DNA from: JABCYV01 sp963696025
Lineage (GTDB): Bacteria; Acidobacteriota; Terriglobia; Terriglobales; Acidobacteriaceae
NCBI GenBank assembly: GCA_963696025.1
Contig: CAVOII010000011.1
Coordinates: 114,340-178,339, forward strand
Direction: 5' to 3'
DNA length: 64,000 nt
The notes under the pieces were generated by a model. That model saw only the letters and a program-made list of their open reading frames with translations, did not search any database and was not told the origin of the DNA. Each line of letters starts with the position of its first letter. Position 1 is the first letter of the stretch. Made by a program: the position numbers and the translations under genes. Of this stretch, positions 27,276 to 36,123 are shown piece after piece.

Positions 27276-27599
27276 TTACCCCTTGGGTTCAGCATCAACA
27301 GAGATTCCCCATTGCTGCAGCAACCATTCCGGGATATAGCAGTGGTTCTTGTTGTGTTCACACCACCGCTGCAGCGCCTCCGAGGTCGCACAAGTCTGCG
27401 CATTCAGTCCGAGCTTCTGGACCTGTTGTTCGAACGCGGTTGGCAGCCGTGACATTTGGGTGATCATTTGTAGCTCCGAGAGAGTCTTCCGCCGCAAGCG
27501 GATCTTGCAACACTCCGAAAATCGATCAAATGGTTTCGGGAACTCGAGGAGAACGGATTGTAAACGGTGGGCTACCTGCGAGGACGAGTCTCCAACCAA
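27276..27599 (-). CDS. Hypothetical protein
   Basis: A 107-residue soluble protein. Protein-like segments: RLPTAFEQQVQKLGLNAQTC, EALQRWCEHNKNHCYIPEWL, LLQQWGISVDAE. Proteins with this end recur in Acidobacteriota as unnamed hypotheticals, often with the preceding gene type. Its start overlaps the end of the gene at 27572-27823 by 28 bases, consistent with coupled translation; a later start is possible. Confidence 0.55.
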   Translation of the reverse strand: MVGDSSSQVAHRLQSVLLEFPKPFDRFSECCKIRLRRKTLSELQMITQMSRLPTAFEQQVQKLGLNAQTCATSEALQRWCEHNKNHCYIPEWLLQQWGISVDAEPKG

Positions 27600-27823
27600 T
27601 AGAGTCTCAGTACGTTTTCACCGGGGTTCCGCAACCAGGCCGCAATTTCACTCGCCTGAAAAGGCCGGTCTCCTAGACTGAGATCGCGATTGACCAACTC
27701 CGTAATTTCTTCTGCCGTGCTCGGCCTCCTGATCTTGTTCAACGCGCGAAGGAGATACTCGTCGTGGCGCCGGTCCGCCTCTGGAACCTGACTCACTTCG
27801 GGCTCTAGGACTTTAAGGTTCAC
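27572..27823 (-). CDS. Hypothetical protein
   Basis: An 83-residue protein. The sequence RHDEYLLRALNKIRRPSTAE, EITELVNRDLSLGDRPFQAS, EIAAWLRNPGENVLRLYWLE suggests a small winged-helix-like fold. No named family. It is the upstream partner of the gene at 27276-27599. Confidence 0.55.
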   Translation of the reverse strand: MNLKVLEPEVSQVPEADRRHDEYLLRALNKIRRPSTAEEITELVNRDLSLGDRPFQASEIAAWLRNPGENVLRLYWLETRPRR

Positions 27824-28343
27824 AATTTGTGTTGAAATTGGGGGCCGTGATCAAGGCAATGTCAGAACGAGCCACTCACAGTTGCATCCCTCGCAAATGG
27901 CAAATGTGCCGAGTGCGAAGGCTACCGCCAATAGGAAAGGCCGCGACTTTGGTTATGCTCCAGCCATCAGCTCCTGCGAGGGAGCCAACAGCGTGGATAC
28001 ATGCACCGTCGCAGCCCTTGATGCAATCACTGCTTTCGCAGTTCCAAACCCCAACTGTTCCTCGCAGAGTCAGTCGGTTTTTTCGGGTCCGGTTGCCCTT
28101 CAGGTTGCCCTGCCGAGCAGATCACTCAGCCTACTTTGGATGGACAAGTTTTATTTCGCCAATCCTTTCAGCCGTCGACGTGAGTCAGGCTAAACAGTTG
28201 CTTGATTGCTGTCAACGTAATTCTCAGCGTAATCGAAAAATATCTGTGAATGTAATTGTGGAAAACGCAGCTCTAACTCGCTCCAGGCTCAGAAACGAAA
28301 CTCGTCTCAACTCCTACCTTCCGCGGTGGACCATACGCCAGGT
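27824..28343. other. Gene-free stretch
   Basis: Long open frames exist on the plus strand, but composition is not protein-like (many Cys/Arg/Ser, no family). Nothing supported. Confidence 0.35.
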
Positions 28344-29533
28344 CTATTCCAGTTCAATCTCGTCCGGTGCCAATGTTTTCTGAGGTGCAGCGAGATCGGA
28401 CAATTCCAGGCGCAGATTGCCTGCATTGGTTGCGTAGGCCAGCCCGGTTTCCAGATCGATGATGCCCTCCCGAACCAGTCTGTCGATCTCGCCATCAAAG
28501 TGCTGCATTCCTTCCGAACCGCCAACGCGCATAGCATCGAGGAGAGTTTTGCCCTCGTTTTCTCCCCTCTCAACGTATTCGCGAGTTCGCAGAGTTGATT
28601 TCAGGATCTCAATCGCGGCTACTCGGGTGGTACCGTCTTTGCGCGGGATGAGCCGCTGCGAAATCATGTAGCGGAAACTTTTTGCCAGCCGATTGCGAAC
28701 GGTCTGCTGCTCGGCTAGCGGAAACACGCCGACAATTCGCTCCACGGTTTTTGAAGCATCGATCGTATGCAGAGTCGACATGACGAGGTGGCCGGTTTCC
28801 GCCGCCTCAAGGGCAATCTCGATGGTCTCCTTGTCTCGCATCTCACCGACCAGAATGACCTTCGGCGCCTGCCGTAGTGCGGCGCGCAGAGCCAGCGCAA
28901 AGCTCGGCGTATCACTGTGCAATTCGCGCTGATGAACAATACAGTTCTTGTGGCTGTGCAGAAACTCGATCGGATCCTCGATGGTGAGAATGTGATAACA
29001 CTGCTGTTGATTAATGAGGTCGATGATAGCTGCCAGGGTGGAAGACTTACCCGAACCCGTTGGCCCGGTAACCAGAACAATCCCACTGCGCAGGTTGACG
29101 ATTTGCTCGAGTTCCACCGGCAGAGTAAGTGCTGCGAAATCTGGTACGGCCCCCGGGATTACGCGCATGACAATTGCGCAGCTGCCTCGTTGCATGAAGA
29201 CATTCACGCGAAAACGCGACGCGCCGGGCAAACTGTAAGAGACATCGCAGGAACCCTGTTCTCGGAGCGTAGCGAGGGCGTGCTTGTTATCGCCGATAAG
29301 ATCGGTGGCAATCTTCCGCGTATCGTCGCAGTGAGAGCGCGCGGTCCGGTGGCATTGAGGCGTCCGTTGACTTCAATCATCGGTGGCTTTCCGGGCGAGA
29401 AGAATAAGTCGCTGATCTTAGTGGAGGCTCGTAGCATAGCCATCAGAAGCGCCGGAGTCGAAAACGCGGATGGTGCTGCCGCTACAGCCGCGGCGGTGGC
29501 CGTGCCTGGACCGACAGTTGGTGAAGAAGACAT
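28344..29533 (-). pseudogene. PilT/PilU-like type IV pilus retraction ATPase, single frameshift
   Basis: Hexameric secretion-type ATPase. N-terminal part (from ATG 29533) has LLMAMLRASTKISDLFFSPG, the PilT N-domain. One base is missing near 29331: ALTATIRG should continue as ADDTRKIATDLIGDNKHAL in the next frame. The rest is complete: Walker A GPTGSGKSST, IEDPIEF, Asp box, Walker B with VILVGEMRDKETIE, and His box STLHTIDASKTVERIVG. The usual C-terminal AIRNLIRE-type region is altered, with RVAAIEILKSTLRTREYVER as the family landmark. Proteins of this length (about 395) drive pilus retraction. No other pilus gene is adjacent except an unrelated Flp pilin 13 kb away. A sequencing error would restore a normal gene. 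Confidence 0.85.
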
Positions 29534-29610
29534 TGAGCAGGACTCCGAGATATGCCCTTAAAAAATAATCGGTGTGCAGGGCAGCCGCAAGGTAACCGGA
29601 GACCAATGGC

Positions 29611-29880
29611 GGATCGGACCGACGGAATGCCTTGCAGCACGGTATTCTGGCTTGTGAGATCGGATTTGCCTCGGCACAAGAGCGTGGAAGCGATACAGAG
29701 TACGTAAAGATGTTGGCGGCGCTGCGAAAGTACTTTGAGCCGGCAGACATCATGGAGGATTTGATCGTCCGAGGTGCGATGCAAAAAGGCGGCTGTTCGC
29801 TTCCTTGGGCGCTGTAGGTATGCCGCGGCGGTTATTTCGGCTTCCTCATCGTGCAGCATGGAGCGGATCTCTTCGCCAGT
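29611..29880 (+). pseudogene. Remnant of an RNALxHG-type hypothetical gene
   Basis: Reads DRRNALQHGILACEIGFASA, VKMLAALRKYFEPADIMEDL and IVRG. This matches a frequent acidobacterial hypothetical family beginning N-A-x-x-H-G and followed by L-R-x-x-F-E-P-x-x-x-x-E-D-L. After EDLIVR a frame change is needed to give CKKAAVRFLGRCRYAAAVIS. The family's role is unknown. Confidence 0.5.
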
Positions 29881-30036
29881 TCAGGTGTGTCCTGGCGAGC
29901 ATTGACGTGCAGAACCGCGAGGTCCAGAACATTGTCGTGGATTCGACTTCCGCTGCGTGCGGTCAACGCCAACCTGTACAATAGCTTCTCTTGGAACTCT
30001 TAATAACGGAAGCGTTGCTGACAACCGGGTGGGGGA

Positions 30037-32862
30037 ATGCGCGAGTCCATTGACTGGCCGCAGCCGCATCTGCAGCCGCCGCGTCGGCGCCGCCGTTTCC
30101 TTTTCCTGATTCTCGTTGTTCTTGCCGTCGTCTTCTTCGGCGGTCGGACGGCGCTGTCGTATTACGTAGATGTGTTGTGGTTCGGGTCGCTTGGCTACGG
30201 CGGCGTGTTCTGGAAAGCCCTGAGCCTTCAGTGGGCAATCTTCACGGCGTTTGCAGCGGCCTCATCCGTAATTCTGTACGGATCGTTTCTGGCTCTGAAG
30301 CGGGCGCATCTTCCCGATTTGCCGGGCGGTCACACGATTTTCATCGGAGGACAGCCGGTGAGGCTGCCGGTTGACTCTGTCCTGCGCCTCGTCGCGCTCG
30401 GTGTTTCCCTCGCCATTGCCGCTGCAACCGGCGCTGCCATGATGGTGGCGTGGCCGACGTTCGCCCTCTTTTGGTACGCGCCCCCCACGGTCGGTGGCGT
30501 CGTGGACCCGATTTTTGGCAAGCCGCTGAACTTCTTTCTGTTCGCCCTTCCTGCGTGGGAGCTCCTCATCGGCTGGCTGCTTACACTTGCCGTGATTACC
30601 TGTGTACTTGCAGTTTTCTTCATCCTCATTACGGGCGGAGCTCGTGTGCTCAATGGGCGTCTCAGCCGCTCTGTCACATTGCCTTGGCGCGGACTCTCCA
30701 TCGCGCTCGCGTTTCTATTGCTGATCCTCGCGACGCGTGTGTATCTCGATCGGTTCGAGCGATTGTTCGATGATCACACGATCTTCGGAGGTGTGACCTA
30801 CACTGACGCGCACGTTACGCTCACAGGCATGCTCGTCGTCTGTGTGGCGCTCGTCCTGGGTGCGCTGATCGCAGCCGTCAACGCCGTGGCGGTGCGACGC
30901 GGGCGCTGGCTGGTCGCGGCGATCCTTCCGGCCGCGGTCTGTTACGTCGCGCTTCAAGCAGTCGCCTGGTACGTCAGCAGCTTTATCGTCAAACCGAACG
31001 AGCTGGTTCGCGAGCAGCCCTATATTGCCCACAACATCGACCTGACCCGGCAGGCCTACGGATTGAACCGAGTTTCGCTGCGTGAGTTTCCCGCTGAGAC
31101 AACCGTCGAGGCGGCCGACCCAGCGAACAATCAGGCTACGCTTCAAAACATCCGGCTCTGGGACTGGCATGCACTACAGGACACGCTGCGTCAGATTCAG
31201 GAAATCCGCACCTACTACGACTTCCCCGACATCGACATTGATCGCTACGAAATCGACGGCACGATTCGCCAGGTGATGCTCGCCACGCGCGAGCTGAACG
31301 TCGACAAGCTCCCGGAGAGCAGCCGCAACTGGATTAACGAGAAGCTGATCTACACCCACGGCTACGGTATCACGATGAACCCGGTCAATGGGTTCACGCC
31401 GGAAGGCCTACCCACGCTGATTCTGAGCAATATGCCCGTCCAGAGCACCGTGGTTGGTCTAACCGTGACGCGGCCAGAGATCTATTTTGGCGAGTTGACC
31501 AATACTGACGTCTACGTGAAGACACGGCAAAAGGAATTCAACTACCCGCAAGGCCAGACCAACAGCCTAACGTCTTACGAAGGCAACGGCGGCATCGTCC
31601 TCGGTGGTTTCCTACGTCGCATCCTCATCGCGCTCGACCGTGGCGACCTCGCGAAGCTACCATTCAGCGATGACGTGAACAAGGATAGCCGATTGCTGAT
31701 GCGGCGCAACGTGCGCGATCGCTTATCGGCATTGGCGCCGTTCCTCACCTACGATCAGGATCCGTACATCGTGCTCGGTGACAATGGCCGGCTATCGTGG
31801 ATTATGGATGCGTTCACGGTTTCAGACAGCTATCCGTACTCGAGCCATTACCATCTCGACAGCAATCTCATTAACTACATGCGGAACAGCGTTAAGGTGG
31901 TCATCGACGCCTACGACGGTACGACAACGTTTTACGTGTTTGATACTGAGGATCCGATCATCGCAGCCTACCGCCGCGTCTTTCCCACTCTGTTCAAAGA
32001 TGCAGCCATGATGCCGCCCGGGCTGCGCAATCACATGCGCTACCCCGAGTTGTTGCTCAAATTGCAGGCGGAAGTATACGGTCTGTATCACATGACGGAT
32101 CCGGAAGTGTTCTACAACCGAGAGGATCTGTGGACGGTGGCTACTGAAGTCGGCATGAGCGAGGCGGGTGAACAAAAGACACAGACAATGCAGCCGAATT
32201 TCGTGCTGATGAAACTGCCGGGTGAAGCGGGCGTGGAGTTCGTAGAGATTCTGCCATTCACACCGGCTAACCGGAATAATCTGGTTGGCTGGATTGCCGG
32301 GCGCAGTGACGGCGCACAATACGGTACGTCGGTGGTCTACAACTTTCCCAAGACGAAGCTCGTCGACGGCCCCCTGCAAATCGAGGCACGAATCGATCAA
32401 AACGCCCAGCTCTCCGGACAATTGACGCTGTGGAATCAGCAAGGTTCACACGTGCGGCGCGGGGCCCTGCTGGTGATTCCGTCGGGGCGCGCGCTGTTGT
32501 ATGCGGAGCCGATCTACCTGCAGGCTGAGCGGAGCCCGATGCCGGAGTTGCGTCTCGTTGTGCTCGCGTTGCAAGATCGCCTTGCGTACGGACCAACCTT
32601 CGAGTCGGCGATGGGGGCCCTTTTTGGCGGAGCCGTCTCGTCGATGAACGCCGCGGCAGTCCCGGTGGAGGCAGTTCGAGCTGCACCAGCATCCGCCGCA
32701 TCTCCCCAGCCCGCAGCGGATCTCAACGCGCTGATCGCGGAAGCCGCCAAAGACCTTGCCGACTACCAGCGTCTAACAGCGGATGGCAAGCTCGGCGAGG
32801 CTGGACAGAAGCTTGAAGAATTGAAACGCGTACTCGACAAGCTGAACACGCGTCAAAGATAA
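30037..32862 (+). CDS. UPF0182 (COG1615) family membrane protein
   Basis: A 941-residue protein matching the whole UPF0182 family. Seven membrane helices in the first 320 residues (for example FLFLILVVLAVVFFGG, WAIFTAFAAASSVILYGSFL, GMLVVCVALVLGALIAAV), with the typical YYVDVLWFGSLGY after helix one. A large extracytoplasmic domain follows, with family landmarks YIAHNIDLTRQAYGL, DWHALQDTLRQIQEIRTYY, DVYVKTRQKEFNYPQG, ALDRGDLAKLPFSDD, MRYPELLLKLQAEVYGLYHM and GQLTLWNQQGSHVRRG. The C-terminal 90 residues are Ala-rich and helical. Function is unknown. The gene is intact over 2.8 kb, a useful quality control for this sequence. Monocistronic. Confidence 0.93.
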   Translation: MRESIDWPQPHLQPPRRRRRFLFLILVVLAVVFFGGRTALSYYVDVLWFGSLGYGGVFWKALSLQWAIFTAFAAASSVILYGSFLALKRAHLPDLPGGHTIFIGGQPVRLPVDSVLRLVALGVSLAIAAATGAAMMVAWPTFALFWYAPPTVGGVVDPIFGKPLNFFLFALPAWELLIGWLLTLAVITCVLAVFFILITGGARVLNGRLSRSVTLPWRGLSIALAFLLLILATRVYLDRFERLFDDHTIFGGVTYTDAHVTLTGMLVVCVALVLGALIAAVNAVAVRRGRWLVAAILPAAVCYVALQAVAWYVSSFIVKPNELVREQPYIAHNIDLTRQAYGLNRVSLREFPAETTVEAADPANNQATLQNIRLWDWHALQDTLRQIQEIRTYYDFPDIDIDRYEIDGTIRQVMLATRELNVDKLPESSRNWINEKLIYTHGYGITMNPVNGFTPEGLPTLILSNMPVQSTVVGLTVTRPEIYFGELTNTDVYVKTRQKEFNYPQGQTNSLTSYEGNGGIVLGGFLRRILIALDRGDLAKLPFSDDVNKDSRLLMRRNVRDRLSALAPFLTYDQDPYIVLGDNGRLSWIMDAFTVSDSYPYSSHYHLDSNLINYMRNSVKVVIDAYDGTTTFYVFDTEDPIIAAYRRVFPTLFKDAAMMPPGLRNHMRYPELLLKLQAEVYGLYHMTDPEVFYNREDLWTVATEVGMSEAGEQKTQTMQPNFVLMKLPGEAGVEFVEILPFTPANRNNLVGWIAGRSDGAQYGTSVVYNFPKTKLVDGPLQIEARIDQNAQLSGQLTLWNQQGSHVRRGALLVIPSGRALLYAEPIYLQAERSPMPELRLVVLALQDRLAYGPTFESAMGALFGGAVSSMNAAAVPVEAVRAAPASAASPQPAADLNALIAEAAKDLADYQRLTADGKLGEAGQKLEELKRVLDKLNTRQR

Positions 32863-33125
32863 TCCTCGTGGTGGTGCTACGCTCTTTGCTACCCAAGTTT
32901 TTCAACGACGATAGCTCGCCCAGAAAAGGTTTCGGGGGGACCTCTCAGCAATCCCCCGCGGAAGAAGCGAACAAATGATTCCAGCTATGATCCTTCCGAC
33001 GTAACGGGCCACGAATAGGGCGGTCTGTTGCCAGTCAAAGCGCGACCCCGGAGGTACCTCTCCAAAGGCAAAGCTTCTCCGAGAATTTTCTTCCATCGGT
33101 CTGCCGGATTAACTAGCCCGTCGCT

Positions 33126-33512
33126 TCAGATTAGGCCCTTGCGGACTTTCAAAAGGAAATCTTCGGCATCCGCACGCGCCTTCACCATGGTCCTCGGATT
33201 GTTGCCCTGTTCGATTTCCATTTCTTGAAGTACAAGTTCTACGGCATCCTTCGGCTTATATCCTCGTCTTACAAGCATCCGAGCACGCTCTGCGAAACTG
33301 GTGTCAGCATCCCGTTTTATTTCCTGCTTCGCAGCAGAAAGGCTGGTTTCAGGCCCGCACTCATGCTCGCGAAACTTCACACCGGCTAGACGGTGGTAAG
33401 CACCCATAGCCTCTTGGCCGCTAAGAAGCGTGGGCACGAGGAATCTCCATTGACAATTCGAGCAGGCCCAGCCGTACGCATCGCCCTCAATCCAGATCAA
33501 CGAGCGTTCCAT
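33126..33512 (-). CDS. Hypothetical protein with a C-x-x-C motif
   Basis: A protein of about 128 residues starting MERSLIWIEGDAYGWACSNC. The N-terminal WIE...GWxCSxCxW pattern and a later HECGPET give a possible zinc site. The middle is charged, the end helical (RARMLVRRGYKPKDAVELVL). Acidobacteriota carry many paralogues of this short protein. Function unknown. Confidence 0.6.
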   Translation of the reverse strand: MERSLIWIEGDAYGWACSNCQWRFLVPTLLSGQEAMGAYHRLAGVKFREHECGPETSLSAAKQEIKRDADTSFAERARMLVRRGYKPKDAVELVLQEMEIEQGNNPRTMVKARADAEDFLLKVRKGLI

Positions 33513-33985
33513 GTCGGCCACCCGAATCTATCACCACAATGAATGCTGACATGATACCGCGCAGTCGTTCTCGGGAACCATTGGGACGGCTGGAGAGACG
33601 GATGGAGTGGAGGGTTGAAGAGCAAATGTCTTCGAGTGCCGCGTAAAGCACAAGGAAGATAACCGCGCAGCGAAGTCTCTACCAGATCAACTTGGCACCC
33701 AACTGAATATCCGCGATCCGCCTGAGCCGATCACCGGACTCGACTGCGCGACATCGGGCGTGAAGACTACGGGCCCCACCGTCGAGGGTGCAGACGAATC
33801 CGAGGTGGTTGCATGTTTGACGAAAAAACCATGCTTTCTTAATTCCAAATTTACGGATTTAGCGCTCAATAATCTGGATTCCAGGCGACCGTCTTCGGCA
33901 CTAAGATTCGATTGCGTTGGCGTGCCTGCGTCCTACTACTTCCGTGCCAGTTGGCCATACCAGCAGGCCCATCTATACTAATGAC
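33513..33985. other. Gene-free stretch
   Basis: Spacer before the metallophosphoesterase gene; only short frames without family features. Confidence 0.3.
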
Positions 33986-34528
33986 ATGAACCTCGTGATG
34001 TTCAGTGATTCGCACGGGGCACGTCCTACGATCCCTGAGGGTGACGTTTTATGCGTCGCTGGTGATGTCTTTTGCGGAGATGATCTGCAGTCTTTTCGGA
34101 GTGATTTACGCTGGCTTGGTTCGCTCCCTCATCAGAGAAAGCTGTTCGTCCAAGGCAATCATGATTTAATTCTGAAGATGCAATCGAACGCGGAGGAGCT
34201 GCTGGCTGAGCAGGGCATCACTCTCCTGAATAACAACTCAATTGACGTCGACGGGGTTCGCTTCTATGGCGTTCCGTATGGCGGATCAGACATACAATCC
34301 TGCGACGTCCTCGTGTCCCATGTCCCGCCTGCAGGGGTGCTCGACAAAGGGCTCTATGGAAAGGCGCTTGGTTGTCCACGACTCTTGACCGCCGTTCGCA
34401 CGCTCAAGCCGCGCGTCCACATCTTCGGACACGCGCATGAATCCGCCGGTCACATTAAGATCGACGCGACGGATTTCTACAATTGCGCGGAGAACCCGAC
34501 TGTCACTGTCGTCAAGAGGGCACAATGA
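33986..34528 (+). CDS. Calcineurin-like metallophosphoesterase
   Basis: A 180-residue compact phosphoesterase. Metal-binding motifs in order: DSH (residues 8-10), VAGDVF (GD), QGNHDL (GNHD), VSHVPP, and FGHAHES (GHxH). ATG 33986 begins MNLVMFSDSHG directly at the first motif, so the longer open frame from 33917 is not needed. Such small enzymes act on phosphodiesters or phosphoproteins. Monocistronic; followed by the dispersed repeat. Confidence 0.9.
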   Translation: MNLVMFSDSHGARPTIPEGDVLCVAGDVFCGDDLQSFRSDLRWLGSLPHQRKLFVQGNHDLILKMQSNAEELLAEQGITLLNNNSIDVDGVRFYGVPYGGSDIQSCDVLVSHVPPAGVLDKGLYGKALGCPRLLTAVRTLKPRVHIFGHAHESAGHIKIDATDFYNCAENPTVTVVKRAQ

Positions 34529-34574
34529 TCTTTCTAACTATTTTCCTTCTGTGTTCTTCGCCTTAGCTCTCTCC

Positions 34575-34801
34575 ACATTGTTTTCAGTTAGATCAATTTT
34601 GGCACCCGACACTTTAGGACACTCATTTTTGTGTTTTGCGATGGCCAACACCGAAGGGCATTTGACCTGGCCTATCAATCCGAAGTGTTGGGCAAAGTTG
34701 GGTTCCGGGAAGATGAAGAAGGTGGGGAACGCAGGAGCCGACTGGCATTTCTGAACTGGATTTTTAAGAGCCGATTTTTGGATTGTTCCGTGGGGTGGAC
34801 G
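34575..34801 (+). repeat. Dispersed repeat element, copy 2
   Basis: Aligns with the minus strand of 7280-7540, with blocks CATTGTTTTCAGT, CCCGACAC, TTGTGTTTTG, GAAGGGCATTTGACCTG, GAAGTGTTGGGCA, TTCCGGGAAGATGA and CTGGATTTTTAAGAG in the same order. It lies in a spacer just after the phosphoesterase gene. Confidence 0.7.
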
Positions 34802-34882
34802 CTGGTATTGAGCCGCGATCGCTTCACTGCGTGACTCCGCTGGTGCTTTCATCGGTTGTCGGCTACATGTATCCTTTCACTC

Positions 34883-35230
34883 ATGTCCCCCCCGGCGACA
34901 TTTCGTGAGTCCCGAAGAAGTACTCGTGTCCCTCTAAAGGTGGTAATGACGATTGAGGGTGCCGCTGAGAGTCGGACGTGCGATGGCGAGACCATCGTCG
35001 TCAACCTTCATGGAGCATTGATCGCAACGGCAGTTGGGTTGAGTAGTGGAATGAGAATCTCGATTTGCGTCTATTTGACGGATAAACGTGCCATGGCTCG
35101 CGTTGTCTACGTCGATCCTAGAAACCCGCTGCGGTGCGGGATCGAACTTGATGAGCCGCGCAACATTTGGGGAGTGCCTTTGCCGCCCGATGACTGGGAA
35201 GAGACAGCGGCCTTGGAGATCGGGCATTAG
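34883..35230 (+). CDS. PilZ-domain protein
   Basis: A 115-residue single-domain protein starting MSPPATFRESRRSTRVPLKV. The R-x-x-R-type start (RRSTRVPLKVVMTIEG) and NLHGALIAT correspond to the two c-di-GMP-binding elements of PilZ, although the second motif is D/N-x-S-x-x-G in strong binders and here reads NLHGAL, so ligand binding is uncertain. Function probably as a c-di-GMP or degenerate adaptor. Confidence 0.75.
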   Translation: MSPPATFRESRRSTRVPLKVVMTIEGAAESRTCDGETIVVNLHGALIATAVGLSSGMRISICVYLTDKRAMARVVYVDPRNPLRCGIELDEPRNIWGVPLPPDDWEETAALEIGH

Positions 35231-35340
35231 ACGGGCATTAGAGAGGAGCCGGGTGCTTTCGTAATGTTCAGTACTGCGACTCACACGAGACTGTCCACAC
35301 TCCTCGAAGTAATTGGCGTAGTTGTCCTAGAGTCTAACTG

Positions 35341-35589
35341 ATGTCCGGGCTGCCCACTCAGGTCCCGTGGAGACGTTTCGTCTGCGTGCTCCGAAAACTG
35401 GGTTATACCGCCCAAAAGGGCAAGGCCGGCTCAGCACGATCGTTTGTTAGCCCGAGCCGCAGTCCAGAAGTTGTTTCATTTCGCGAGCCCCATCCCGGAG
35501 GCAACCTCCGCCCACCGATGTTGCGAATGTATCTTCGCAAACTTCTTCTCGACCCGGATGAATTCCTAAAGCTTTTAGAAGACTGCTAG
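35341..35589 (+). CDS. HicA-like toxin-family protein, no partner visible
   Basis: An 82-residue protein with the HicA/YcfA dsRBD-like fold: WRRFVCVLRKLGYTAQKGKA, then VSFREPHPGGNLRPPMLRMY, and LRKLLLDPDEFLKLLED. In true HicA toxins a His in the G-S-H-x-x-[FY] motif is catalytic; here the corresponding stretch reads GKAGSARSFV with Ala-Arg, so activity may be lost. No HicB antitoxin gene is adjacent on either side. Confidence 0.6.
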   Translation: MSGLPTQVPWRRFVCVLRKLGYTAQKGKAGSARSFVSPSRSPEVVSFREPHPGGNLRPPMLRMYLRKLLLDPDEFLKLLEDC

Positions 35590-35621
35590 ATGGGGGTGCG
35601 CAAGCGACAGCTGGTCGGAGT

Positions 35622-36017
35622 ATGCGTTGGTTTAAGTTGTGCCGTCTACCTCTTCAGCATCCATCTCAAATAACCACCACGAACCAGTCTGGAGGTCAGG
35701 TTCTAGGAGTGCACACCAGTGATCCATCCCGCCCTTGCACGAACGTGGAGCCGGGAGCGAAGCGGTCAGCCACGCAACGGCGGCACGAGCAGGCCATTCA
35801 AAATTGGAAACCTTCGGACCTCCCCGGTTGGCTCACCCGCGAAGTGTATGTGAAACAAGTTCAGCCAGCGCTGGGTAGAGTCGCGAAACCCCGCATATGT
35901 TCGGCTCTTGGAGTGAGTGAACCGTACTTATCGGATATCCGGGCAGGCAAGCGCATTCCGCACGCACGACATTGGCAGGCTTTGGCAGGGCTGGTGGGTG
36001 TTTCGCTGGATGTGTAA
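35622..36017 (+). CDS. HTH-type hypothetical, N-terminally degraded
   Basis: Only the second half is recognisable: ATQRRHEQAIQNWKPSDLPG, WLTREVYVKQVQPALGRVAK, ICSALGVSEPYLSDIRAGKR, IPHARHWQALAGLVGVSL. This matches a widespread family with an HTH (ALGVSEPYLSDIRAGKR) usually preceded by a cysteine-rich zinc motif. The first 50 residues here lack cysteines in that arrangement and look unrelated, so the N-terminus may be a frameshift or replacement. Role unknown. Confidence 0.55.
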   Translation: MRWFKLCRLPLQHPSQITTTNQSGGQVLGVHTSDPSRPCTNVEPGAKRSATQRRHEQAIQNWKPSDLPGWLTREVYVKQVQPALGRVAKPRICSALGVSEPYLSDIRAGKRIPHARHWQALAGLVGVSLDV

Positions 36018-36123
36018 CGCAAGCCAGCCGCGCGGCCGCGGGAACTGCTGCTTGCAGAAGTCAATTCATGGCTCCAAAGAGAAAATCTATGACGGTCGTT
36101 TCGGCAGTAATAAATTCTTTAAT

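Noticed and set aside
27829..28383. 184-codon plus-strand frame in the spacer before the PilT-like gene
   Set aside because: Non-protein-like composition and partly antisense to the PilT-like gene.
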